Of a DNA stretch of 64,000 nt, positions 48,931 to 56,897 are shown piece by piece. Location of the stretch: assembly GCF_000219605.1 (NCBI RefSeq), contig NC_015740.1:4278001-4342000 (forward strand), given 5' to 3'. A model generated the notes under the pieces. That model was given only the letters and a program-made list of their open reading frames with translations, was not told where the DNA came from and did not search any database. Origin of the DNA: Stutzerimonas stutzeri. Its GTDB lineage: Bacteria > Pseudomonadota > Gammaproteobacteria > Pseudomonadales > Pseudomonadaceae. A program made the position numbers and the translations under genes. Each line of letters starts with the position of its first letter. The first letter of the stretch is position 1.

Positions 48931-48958
48931 CCCGGCCCCAGTGAGGGCCCGGGCCGGG
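48931..48958 (-). other. Intra-operon hairpin between tctC and tctB
   Basis: CCCGGCCC/GGGCCGGG arms of 8 bp lie in the 60-bp gap, 7 bp after the tctC stop, without a U-tract. As with the pstS-pstC hairpin it probably lets the binding protein be expressed above the permease. Confidence 0.6.
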
Positions 48959-48965
48959 TTCTCGG

Positions 48966-49940
48966 TTACTTGACCAGGCCGAACTCGCCGGCCAGCGCCT
49001 TGTAGTCCTGCACCTGCTTCTCGACGAAGGCCTTGAGCTCGTCGCCGGTCATCGACAGCGGGAACAGGTCGCGCTGCTCGCGCAGCTTGGCGAAGTCCTC
49101 GTCGGCCAACAGGCTGTCGAACTGGCTCTTCCACCAGTTGAAGTCCTCGTCGGAGACTTCCGGCCCCATGTAGAAACCGCGGATCACCGGCCAGCTGATG
49201 TCGTAGCCCTGCTCCTTGGCGGTGGGGATGTCGGCCAGCTTGCCCGGCAGGCGCTCGTCGGAGAGCACGGCGAGGATGCGGATCTTGCCGGCGTCGAGTT
49301 GCGGGGTGACTTCGCCGAGGCCGCTGGAGGTGACCTGCACATGGCCGCCGAGCATGGCGGTGAGCGTCTCGCCGCCGCCTTCGAAGGCGACATAGCGCAG
49401 CTTCTGCGGATCGACGCCGGCGGCGCGGGCGATCAGTGCGGTCTGCATCCAGTCCTGCCCGCCGATGGTGGCGCCGGCGCCGAACACCACGCTGCCCGGG
49501 TCCTTCTTCACCGCGGCGATGAGGTCGTCGAGGTCCTGGTAGGGCGCATCGGCACGCACCGAGATGGCGCCGTAGTCGGTGCCGACCGCGGCCAGCCAGC
49601 GCACCGCGGTTTCGTCGTAACGACCGAACTTGCCCTGCGCGAGGTTCAGCAGCGAACCGCTGGAAAAGGCGGTGATGGTCCCCGCCTCCGCGGCGCGCTG
49701 GGCGACCACGGCGTTGTAGGCCACCGCACCGACGCCGCCGGGCATGTAGGTGACGCGCATCGGCGCCTTGAGCAGGCCGGCGTCCTTCAGGCCGCTCTGG
49801 GCCAGCTTGCAGGTCAGGTCGAAACCGCCGCCGGGCTTGGCCGGGGCGATGCACTCGGGGCGCTTGGGCTCGGCCAGCAGCTGGCTGGAGAGCAGCAGGC
49901 AGGACGACAGCAGGGCGATACGGCTGAGTCTGGTTTTCAT
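48966..49940 (-). CDS. tctC: Tricarboxylate-binding periplasmic protein TctC (Bug family)
   Basis: 324 aa, signal peptide of about 23 residues ending LLAEPKRP. The Bug/TctC features follow: ECIAPAKPGGGFDLTCKL (ligand loop), TYMPGGVGAVAYN, FGAGATIGGQDWMQ, and DISWPVIRGFYMGPEVSDEDF. It binds the tricarboxylate and delivers it to TctAB. First transporter gene after the porin pseudogene, 27 bp downstream of it. Confidence 0.93.
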   Translation of the reverse strand: MKTRLSRIALLSSCLLLSSQLLAEPKRPECIAPAKPGGGFDLTCKLAQSGLKDAGLLKAPMRVTYMPGGVGAVAYNAVVAQRAAEAGTITAFSSGSLLNLAQGKFGRYDETAVRWLAAVGTDYGAISVRADAPYQDLDDLIAAVKKDPGSVVFGAGATIGGQDWMQTALIARAAGVDPQKLRYVAFEGGGETLTAMLGGHVQVTSSGLGEVTPQLDAGKIRILAVLSDERLPGKLADIPTAKEQGYDISWPVIRGFYMGPEVSDEDFNWWKSQFDSLLADEDFAKLREQRDLFPLSMTGDELKAFVEKQVQDYKALAGEFGLVK

Positions 49941-49967
49941 CGGGTGTTCCTCGCGTTCTTTTTCTGT

Positions 49968-51223
49968 TTACCAGATCGGCAGGCTGTAGCTGACGATCAG
50001 ACGGTTCTCGTCGGCGTCACGGGCGAAGTCGGAGCGGAACATCGCGTTGCGCCAGCGCACCGCGACGTTCTTCAGCGGGCCGCTCTGCACCACGTACTTC
50101 AGCTCGATGTCGCGTTCCCATTCGCTGCCGTTGCTGCCGCCCGCGTATTCGGCGTTGTCGCCGGAGATGTAACGGGTCAGGAAGGTCAGCCCGGGGATGC
50201 CCATGGCGGCGAAGTTGTAGTCGTAACGGGCCTGCCAGGAGCGCTCGTCGGCGTTGGCGAAGTCGTTGATCTGCACGAAGTTGACCAGGAACGGATCGCT
50301 GCCATCGATATAGGCATAGCCGGTATCGCCGCGCATCTGCTGGTAGCCGAGGCTGACCTTGTGCCCGCCGAGGCTGTAACCCAGCATGCCGTTCCAGGCC
50401 TGGTTGTCGATCTTGCCGGCGTTGGCCGCGCCGGTGTCGTCGCTGAACATCACGCGCAGATCGGCGCTCAGCGCGGAGTTGTCGGTCAGCGGCTTGACCG
50501 CCAGCAGGCCGAAGAAATGCTGGCGGTATACATCATCCAGCTCGCCGTAGTAGTAGCGGCCGGTGAGGTTCTTGTTGAAGGCGTATTCGGCCCCGGCGAA
50601 GGTCAGGTGATCGGCCTCGGCGGCACTGGCGAAACGGCTGTTCTTGTTGTTCAGCTGCAGGTCCTGGGAGTTGGTCGAAGCGCGGTCGATGACCTTGTCC
50701 AAGCGCCCGCCGATCAGCGTCAGCCCTTCGATGTCCTTGGAAGTGGCGGTGCCGCCTTCGAACACCTGCGGCAGCGTGCGGCTGTCGCTGGCCTTGACCA
50801 CCGGCATCTCCGGGATGTGCGAGCCATAGCGCAGCTCGGTCTCGGCGATCTTCGCCTTGGCGGTCAGGCCCAGGCGGCTGAACTCGTCCGGGGTGCCGCC
50901 ATCGTCCTGCACCGGCAAGAGGTCAGTGCCGGCGCGACCACCGCCGGAGTCCAGCTTGACGCCGAGCATGCCCAGCGCATCCAGGCCGACGCCGACGGTG
51001 CCTTCGGTGAAGCCGGACTGCACGTGAAACCCTGGGTCCACTCTTCGCGCTTGGACTGGGCGGTGCCTTCGCGGAAATCGCGGTTCAGGTAGATGTTGTG
51101 GGTCTGCAGGGTTGCACTGCTGTCTTCGATGAACGCGGCCTGGGCGAGCGGCGCCAGCGAGGCGGCGGCAACGGCGAGAGCGAGACGAGCAGGAGCGGGT
51201 GAGCGTCTGACGGCAGTCAGCAT
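49968..51223 (-). pseudogene. OprD-family porin (OpdH-like), frameshifted
   Basis: The gene starts at 51223 (GGAG before the ATG) with a signal peptide and a normal OprD start: AFIEDSSATLQTHNIYLNRDFREG, then KREEWTQGF. At 51021-51025 the frame is lost; the rest continues in another frame as QSGFTEGTVGVGLDALGMLGVKLDS through to the C-terminal strand ending VSYSLPIW. OprD proteins have four residues between GF and QSGFT (12 nt); here only ACGTG (5 nt) remains, so about 7 nt are missing. Context (tctCBA, tctDE) fits the tricarboxylate porin OpdH. True deletion or sequencing error cannot be told apart here. Confidence 0.88.
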
Positions 51224-51404
51224 CGGGGTATCTCCACTATTGTTTTTGTTGTGACGGCGCATGCGCCGCGCGAGGTGGATCGAGCCACCTGTAAGCGATC
51301 CTATGGGGTCAAGCTTTCGCCAGCCTTTCAGCGTCGAAAGCCTGCGGCGACTCTTGCCGTCTGCCGCTACACTGGCGCCCCGTCGCAATGGCAGAGGACA
51401 GGCA

Positions 51405-52076
51405 ATGCGGATTCTTCTGGTCGAGGATCACCCCCAGCTGGCCGAGAGCGTGGCGCAGGCGCTGCGCGGCGCCGGCTGGACCGTGGACCTGCTGCACGAC
51501 GGCATCGCCGCCGACCTGGCGCTGGCCAGCGAGGACTATGCGCTGGCGATTCTCGACGTCGGGCTGCCACGGCTGGATGGCTTTCAGGTGCTGGCGCGCC
51601 TGCGCGAGCGCGGCAAGACGCTGCCGGTGCTGATGCTCACCGCGCGCGGTGAGGTCAGCGATCGCGTGCACGGCCTCAACCTCGGTGCCGACGACTACCT
51701 GGCCAAGCCGTTCGAGCTGTCCGAGCTGGAAGCAAGGGTCAAGGCGCTGCTGCGACGCAGCGTCGGCGGCGGCGAGCGCCAGCAGCGCTGCGGTGTACTG
51801 GTCTACGACCTGGATGCGCGGCGCTTCAGCCTGGCCGAGGAGCCGCTGACGCTGACCTCCCGGGAACAGGGCGTGCTCGAGGCACTGATCGCCCGTCCCG
51901 GCCGGGTGATGAGCAAGGATCAGCTGGCCGCCCAGGTGTTCGGCCTGGACGAGGACGCCAGCGCCGACGCCATCGAGATCTATGTCTACCGGCTGCGCAA
52001 GAAGCTCGAGGGCCAACCGGTGCGCATCGTCACCTTCCGCGGCCTGGGCTACATGCTCGAGGCGCTCGATGGCTGA
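51405..52076 (+). CDS. tctD: OmpR-family response regulator TctD
   Basis: 223 aa. The receiver domain has Asp51 (AILDVGLPRLDG) as phosphoacceptor and Lys101 (YLAKPF). The C-terminal winged helix includes TLTSREQGVLEALIARPG and VYRLRKKLEG. With TctE it should activate the divergent porin-tctCBA operon when tricarboxylates are present. GAGGA lies before the ATG. The 180-bp gap to the porin gene should hold its binding sites. The stop overlaps tctE by 8 nt. Confidence 0.93.
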   Translation: MRILLVEDHPQLAESVAQALRGAGWTVDLLHDGIAADLALASEDYALAILDVGLPRLDGFQVLARLRERGKTLPVLMLTARGEVSDRVHGLNLGADDYLAKPFELSELEARVKALLRRSVGGGERQQRCGVLVYDLDARRFSLAEEPLTLTSREQGVLEALIARPGRVMSKDQLAAQVFGLDEDASADAIEIYVYRLRKKLEGQPVRIVTFRGLGYMLEALDG

Positions 52077-53469
52077 GCCGGAGGTCGCCGGCAGCCTGCG
52101 TGCCCGGCTGCTGCGCCGGCTGGCGATCCTGCTCGCGCTGCTGCTGCTGTTCAGCGGCTGGAGTGCCTACTGGAACGGCCGTGCCGCTGCCGATACCGCC
52201 TACGACCGCACCCTGCTCGCCTCTGCCCGAGCCATCGCCGACGGCCTGGTCACTCACGAGGGTGTGCTGCGCGCCAACGTGCCCTACGTGGCGCTCGACA
52301 CCTTCGCCTATGACAGCGCCGGACGCATCTACTACGGGGTGCTGGACATCCAGGGGCGCCTGGTCAGCGGCTACGAGAACCTGCCCGCCCCTGCCGCCGA
52401 CACCCCGCGCACCGACGATTACCCGGCCCTGGCGCGTTTCTACGATGGCGAGTTCCAGGGCCAGGGCGTGCGCCTGGTGAGCCTGCTGCAGCCGGTCAGC
52501 GAGCCGGAGCTCAACGGCATCGCCGAGATCCGCGTGGCCGAGACCCTCGGCGCCCGGGAGCGCATGGCGCGCAGCCTGCTCACCGATACCCTGTGGCGGG
52601 TCGGGCTGATGGCCGTCGCCGCGCTGCTGCTGGTATGGCTGGCGGTAAGTGCCGCGTTGCGGCCGCTGGGCCGGCTCAGCGAGGCGGTGCAGGAACGTGC
52701 ACCGGACGATCTGCGGCCGCTGCCGCTGGTCAGCGTGCAGCGCGAGCTGCGCCCGCTGGTGGTCGCGCTCAACGGCTTCACCGAACGCCTGCGCGGTCAG
52801 TTCGAACGCCAGGCATGCTTCATCGCCGACGCCTCCCACGAGCTGCGCACGCCGCTGGCGGCCCTCAAGGCGCGTATCGAGCTGGGCCTGCGCGACGCCG
52901 ATCCCGCCGCCTGGCGCAGCACCCTGGAGGACGCCGGACAGAGCACCGACAAGGTCATCCACCTGGCCAATCAGCTGCTTTCCCTGGCGCGCATCGAAAG
53001 CGGCGCACAGTCCATCGCCGAGGGCGGCGCGCAGCGCCTGGACCTCTCGCAGCTGGCCCGCGAGCTGGGCCTGGCGATGGCGGCACTGGCGCACAAGCGC
53101 GGCGTCGCCCTGGCCCTGGAAGCCGAGGCGCCGGTATGGATCGACGGCGAGCCGACGCTGATCAGCGAACTGCTGAGCAACCTGCTGGACAACGCCCTGG
53201 CGCATACCGTCGGTGGCGGCAACGTGGTGCTGCGGGTGCTCGACGGCGCCGTGCTGGAGGTGGAGGACGACGGCCCTGGCATTCCGGTCGCCGAGCGCGA
53301 TCGCGTCTTTGCCCGCTTCTATCGCCGCGACACCAGCGGCCATGGCGCCGGCCTGGGTCTGGCCATCGTCGGCGAGATCGTCCGCGCCCACCGCGCCGAG
53401 ATCAGCCTCGATCAGGGTGCGCTGGGCGGGCTGCTGGTGCGGGTGCGCTTCATACCGGCTGAGGGCTGA
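52069..53469 (+). CDS. tctE: Sensor histidine kinase TctE
   Basis: 466 aa. Helix 1 about residues 18-34, a periplasmic sensor (2CSK_N-type, about 35-172), helix 2 about 178-198, HAMP-like linker, then the phosphoacceptor His257 in FIADASHELRTPLA. ATPase boxes: LLSNLLDNALAH (N), VEDDGPGIP (G1), GHGAGLGLAIVGEI (G2). It phosphorylates TctD. The 3' end overlaps the convergent GGDEF gene by 20 nt. Confidence 0.94.
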   Translation: MAEPEVAGSLRARLLRRLAILLALLLLFSGWSAYWNGRAAADTAYDRTLLASARAIADGLVTHEGVLRANVPYVALDTFAYDSAGRIYYGVLDIQGRLVSGYENLPAPAADTPRTDDYPALARFYDGEFQGQGVRLVSLLQPVSEPELNGIAEIRVAETLGARERMARSLLTDTLWRVGLMAVAALLLVWLAVSAALRPLGRLSEAVQERAPDDLRPLPLVSVQRELRPLVVALNGFTERLRGQFERQACFIADASHELRTPLAALKARIELGLRDADPAAWRSTLEDAGQSTDKVIHLANQLLSLARIESGAQSIAEGGAQRLDLSQLARELGLAMAALAHKRGVALALEAEAPVWIDGEPTLISELLSNLLDNALAHTVGGGNVVLRVLDGAVLEVEDDGPGIPVAERDRVFARFYRRDTSGHGAGLGLAIVGEIVRAHRAEISLDQGALGGLLVRVRFIPAEG

Positions 53470-55375
53470 CGCCGGGGCCGGTTTCGCCGATCGCCGCCTC
53501 GGGCGCACAGACCACCCGGTTGCGACCGGCGTGCTTGGCGGCATACAGCGCCGCATCCGCAGCGGCCAGCAGCGCCTCTGCCGAGACACAGGTCGACCCC
53601 AGCGTGGCGACGCCAAGGCTGATGGTCAACGCCACCGGCAGGTCGCCGTGGCGCAGCTGCAGGCACTCGATGTCCTGGCGGATCCGCTCCGCCAGCACAA
53701 CCGCCTGGCGCTGATCGGATGCCGGCAGCAGCACGACGAACTCCTCGCCGCCATAGCGTGCCGCCAGGTCACCGGCACGCTGGCAATGCGCCATGAGCAC
53801 CGCCGCCACCTGGCGCAGGCACTCGTCACCGAACGGATGGCCATAGCTGTCGTTGATGCGCTTGAAGTGATCGATGTCGGCCAGCAGCACTGCCAGCGGG
53901 CTGCCGCTGCGGCGGGCACGGCGAATCTCCTCGTCCAGCACGCTGTCGAAGCGCCGGCGGTTGGCCAGCTGGGTCAGCGCGTCGGTGGCGCTCAGGCGCA
54001 GCAGTTCGGCATTGGCGGTCTCCAGTCCCTGCCTGGCTTCTTCCAGCGCGCGGGTGCGCTCGTAGACCCGCGCCTCCAGCACCTCGTTGGCCTGCAGCTG
54101 CAGGTCCAGCGCCTCCTGCTTGGCCTGCAGGTGCAGGGCGCGCTCGGCGGCGAGCGACTCGGAGGTCTCCAGGGCCAGCTGCTGCGCCGCGATACGCCGG
54201 TTGCGCTCGATGTTGATGCGCTCGGCCAGCGCCATGGAGAGCAGCACGAACTCGGTGAACATGCCGATCAGCTGGCCGTTCAAGGTCCAGGCGTTGAGCG
54301 GCAGCACGCCATTGAGGGCCAGCAGGTTGACCACGGTGAAGATCAGCAGCGCGCTCCAGGCGATGCTGAACAGCCGCGCCGACGGATTGCCACGCGCCCA
54401 GAGGTTGAGCGTTACCGCCATGGTCAGCCCGCAATGCGGCAGCGCGACGCTTTCCATGAACAGGTAGCGCCCCAACGTCGGCACCAGCAGCAGAACCAGC
54501 ACCGCCGCGCCCCAGTACAGCGTCAGCGTGATGGACACCCACCACACCCAGCCGCCGTAGCGGCGCACGCCGAGAAAGCGCAGGGCGAACAGCATCGGTG
54601 TGAAGAAGCACAGCGCGGCGGACAGTCCGTAGAAGCGCGCCGACAGCTCGGGTATTTCCGGCCAGAGATAGAGCTGGCCGAAGCCGGTGATGCTCAGCAC
54701 GTAGAACACCGCACTGAGCAGATAGAGCACGTAGAAGAAGTAGCTGCCGTCACGGGTGAAGACCAGCAGGCTCAGGTTGTACAGCACGATCACCAGGATG
54801 CCGCCGAAGAACAGGCTGACCAGGGTGACGTCCCGCAGGCGGCCCTCGACGAACTGCTTCTCGTCGATCAGCTCCAGCGGCAACGCCAGGGTTTCGCGGG
54901 CCTGCACCTGCAGATAGACCACCGCCCGCTCGCCCGGCGGCAGCTCGAGTGGGTAGACGAAATGATGGTCGGCCAGCGGCCGAGCGCTCAGCGCCAGGGC
55001 GTCGCCTGCCAGCATCGGGGCACCCCAGCGACCGCTGTCCGGGTAGTGCAGGCGCACCGCGACCCGGTCGAGCACCGGCCACTTCAGCAACAGGTACCAG
55101 AGCCGCGCATCCGTCCCGCCGTTGCGCAAGAACAGGCGCAGCCAGGCACCGTCGGGCTGCTTGCCCAGCGTCGGACGCGCCAGCGGTTGCCATGGCCAGG
55201 CGTCGCTGGCCGCTGCGTCGAAGTCCGCCGCGGGCATGCCGAGCACGTACTCCAGGGCGCCGAGCTGCAGGGTCGAGGCGCCGCGTGTCTGGACCGCCGC
55301 CGAGCCGGCCGCGGTGGCGGCCACCGTAGGCGACAGCAGCAGGCAGGCCAACAGCAGCAGGAGCAGACGTGTCAT
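53450..55375 (-). CDS. 7TM-DISM diguanylate cyclase
   Basis: 641 aa. Signal peptide (MTRLLLLLLACLLLSPTVAA), then a 7TMR-DISMED2 carbohydrate-binding-like periplasmic domain (about 30-170), seven membrane helices (about 180-385), a coiled coil rich in Gln, Ala and Leu (about 390-460) and a GGDEF domain. GGEEF is at 542-546 and RAGD five residues before it is the RxxD I-site. A c-di-GMP synthase controlled by an extracytoplasmic ligand, unidentified. Confidence 0.92.
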   Translation of the reverse strand: MTRLLLLLLACLLLSPTVAATAAGSAAVQTRGASTLQLGALEYVLGMPAADFDAAASDAWPWQPLARPTLGKQPDGAWLRLFLRNGGTDARLWYLLLKWPVLDRVAVRLHYPDSGRWGAPMLAGDALALSARPLADHHFVYPLELPPGERAVVYLQVQARETLALPLELIDEKQFVEGRLRDVTLVSLFFGGILVIVLYNLSLLVFTRDGSYFFYVLYLLSAVFYVLSITGFGQLYLWPEIPELSARFYGLSAALCFFTPMLFALRFLGVRRYGGWVWWVSITLTLYWGAAVLVLLLVPTLGRYLFMESVALPHCGLTMAVTLNLWARGNPSARLFSIAWSALLIFTVVNLLALNGVLPLNAWTLNGQLIGMFTEFVLLSMALAERINIERNRRIAAQQLALETSESLAAERALHLQAKQEALDLQLQANEVLEARVYERTRALEEARQGLETANAELLRLSATDALTQLANRRRFDSVLDEEIRRARRSGSPLAVLLADIDHFKRINDSYGHPFGDECLRQVAAVLMAHCQRAGDLAARYGGEEFVVLLPASDQRQAVVLAERIRQDIECLQLRHGDLPVALTISLGVATLGSTCVSAEALLAAADAALYAAKHAGRNRVVCAPEAAIGETGPGVSPQPV

Positions 55376-55502
55376 GGGATTGCCTCGGGGTGCAACGGGC
55401 TGGCGTACTGCCAGCTAACCGGCGCCATTTATCCAACGACGCGCTCGTCGCCATGATGCCACTGTGATGGCACGTTGTCCCGCTCCGGGCGACAGGCTGC
55501 CG

Positions 55503-56285
55503 TCAGGCCCGTCGTCGCGCCCAGAACTGCTGCACCAGTTCGAGCATGCCGTCGGCCAGCTGCGCCACACCGGTTTCCAGCATCTTCATGGCGAAGGCGA
55601 TCTCGCCGATTTCAACCTTGCGCCCGGTGTAGATCAGCTGACTGACCGGGTTGTGCCCCACTCGCCGCGCCTGCCGGGCCAGCCGCGACAGCGGCGCCAG
55701 GGTGAATGCCGCAAGCGCGGCGGCGGCCGCTCCCGTCGCCAGCCCGGCCACTGTGGCAATGACAGGAGCCGAACCCAACAGGCTACCGAGGGCCACACCG
55801 AGCGCACCGGCACCGGCGGCCAGCAGCGCCACTCGCTCGCGCAGGCCCATGGTGCAACGCAGTGCCCGCGCGCCACGGCCATCGCGCAGCGCGGCATACA
55901 GCGCCTCGGCAGCACGGATCTGCTCGGGTTGGGCGCGGGTCCGCACGGACTGGTATTCCACCACCTTGCCGTCGCGGCTGACCGGTGTAGCGAAGGCGCT
56001 GACCCAGTAGTGGTCGCCGTTCTTGCAGCGATTCTTGACGATGCCCATCCACGAGCGGCTCGTCTGCAGCGTCTGCCAGAGATCGGCGAAGGCTTCGACC
56101 GGCATGTCCGGGTGACGGACCAGGTTATGCGGCGCGCCGAGCAGTTCGGCTTCGTCAAAGCCGGAAATCGCGACGAAGTCCGGGTTGGCGTAGGTGATGG
56201 TGCCTTTGAGATCGGTGGTGGACAGGATGTTCGCCGTTTCACCGACCATGACTTCACGGCCGCTGACGGGCAGGTTGAGGCGCAT
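55503..56285 (-). CDS. Aer-like PAS receptor lacking the MCP signalling domain
   Basis: 260 aa. PAS domain (about residues 10-120: [41 protein letters not shown]), a hydrophobic double segment (about 152-198) and a short HAMP-like stretch ending [10 protein letters not shown] at 238. It then jumps to a tail GVAQLADGMLELVQQFW. The neighbouring full receptor has the same N-terminal part and the same tail, but 266 residues of signalling domain between them. So the flavin/redox sensor and membrane anchor remain without CheW/CheA contact. Clean start (GGAAG) and stop argue it is expressed, not decaying. Confidence 0.85.
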   Translation of the reverse strand: MRLNLPVSGREVMVGETANILSTTDLKGTITYANPDFVAISGFDEAELLGAPHNLVRHPDMPVEAFADLWQTLQTSRSWMGIVKNRCKNGDHYWVSAFATPVSRDGKVVEYQSVRTRAQPEQIRAAEALYAALRDGRGARALRCTMGLRERVALLAAGAGALGVALGSLLGSAPVIATVAGLATGAAAAALAAFTLAPLSRLARQARRVGHNPVSQLIYTGRKVEIGEIAFAMKMLETGVAQLADGMLELVQQFWARRRA

Positions 56286-56333
56286 AAACAGATCTTCCTT
56301 GGAAAAATGGTCTGAGTACGCGAGGCAGGTTCG

Positions 56334-56375
56334 GCGCCGCTTCTGGTGGCGGCGCTCGGATCGGTGCGAAGCACC
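56334..56375 (-). other. Two hairpins in the leader of the short Aer paralogue
   Basis: GCGCCGC/GCGGCGC (56334-56340 with 56349-56355) and GGTGC-GAA-GCACC (56363-56375) are perfect stems within 90 bp of the start codon. No U-tract follows. They may structure the 5' leader of the short receptor mRNA. Confidence 0.4.
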
Positions 56376-56436
56376 TTCTTGTTTACATGCTGCTTGCTGC
56401 GTTGCTGTTTACCTTGCTGTCGTGACGACTGTGCAG

Positions 56437-56601
56437 TCAGCCCTCCTCTTTCTCGCCGGTATCGGTTTCCAGTTGTTCGAGCAGATCGATCAGGCGCCGG
56501 CGCAACTGGCCGAGCTCGCGGGACTTGAACGAGCGGCGGGTGCGTTCGAGCACCTGGATGGTGTCTTCCAGCGCGGTACGCAGGGCTTCTTCGGTCAGCA
56601 T
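56437..56601 (-). CDS. Small helical protein, function unknown
   Basis: 54 aa beginning MLTEEALRTALEDTIQVLERT and ending in an acidic ETDTGEKEEG tail. The whole chain is predicted helical, with a central basic patch (RTRRSFKSREL, RRRLIDLLEQ) that could be amphipathic or coiled-coil. A longer frame exists to 56877 but would run through a strong hairpin-terminator, so the short start is preferred; its ribosome site (GAAGA) is weak. I do not recognise the family. It sits between the RNA element and the short Aer paralogue. Confidence 0.5.
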   Translation of the reverse strand: MLTEEALRTALEDTIQVLERTRRSFKSRELGQLRRRLIDLLEQLETDTGEKEEG

Positions 56602-56684
56602 CGGTTCGTCTTCGTGTGCCACATGCAGATTGGGTGCCGGCTTGGCCCCGGTGGTCGGCCGGCTGGTTTCAGAGCAATAAAAAA

Positions 56685-56790
56685 AAGGCGCCAGTCGAGG
56701 TTCATCCCGGAGGGATGTCACGGCTGGCGCCTTAGCTATCAGGTCCGATTGTCCTGAGCGGTAAAGCAGCTTTCGCAGCATGCGAAAATA
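56685..56790 (-). ncRNA. Structured RNA/terminator element 2 (between the two Aer-like genes)
   Basis: Minus-strand order: hairpin TTTCGC/GCGAAA (56771-56787), hairpin TCAGG-9 nt-CCTGA (56739-56757), then a 10-bp stem AAGGCGCCAG/CTGGCGCCTT (56685-56733) that encloses CATCCC-TCC-GGGATG and is followed by at least six T. The last part is a strong intrinsic terminator. It could end the aer transcript or a short RNA of about 100 nt. CAGG hairpin and GCGCCA terminator resemble element 1 at 58660-58860. Confidence 0.55.
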
Positions 56791-56897
56791 GTGGCATTCT
56801 GCCTGCACGCATGCGCCGTAACAAGCCCATCGATGCCGGTGCAGGCGGCGGCGTTCGGCGTCTGCGGCCTGCACCAAGCTGGGTCACCGGCTGTACG

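Noticed and set aside
49968..51041. Downstream part of the porin as an independent intact gene
   Set aside because: It would need a GTG in mid-barrel, lacks a signal peptide and the first strands; the missing start lies just upstream in another frame, so one broken gene is the better reading.
56791..56806. Sigma-54-like sequence TGGCATTCTGCCTGCA on the plus strand
   Set aside because: GG and GC are 10 nt apart as required, but it would drive transcription antisense to aer with no gene downstream and no enhancer site seen; likely chance.
56437..56877. Long form (146 codons) of the small helical protein
   Set aside because: It would translate through a 10-bp stem and T-run with all signs of an intrinsic terminator; the residues there (APFFYC) look unlike a protein domain.
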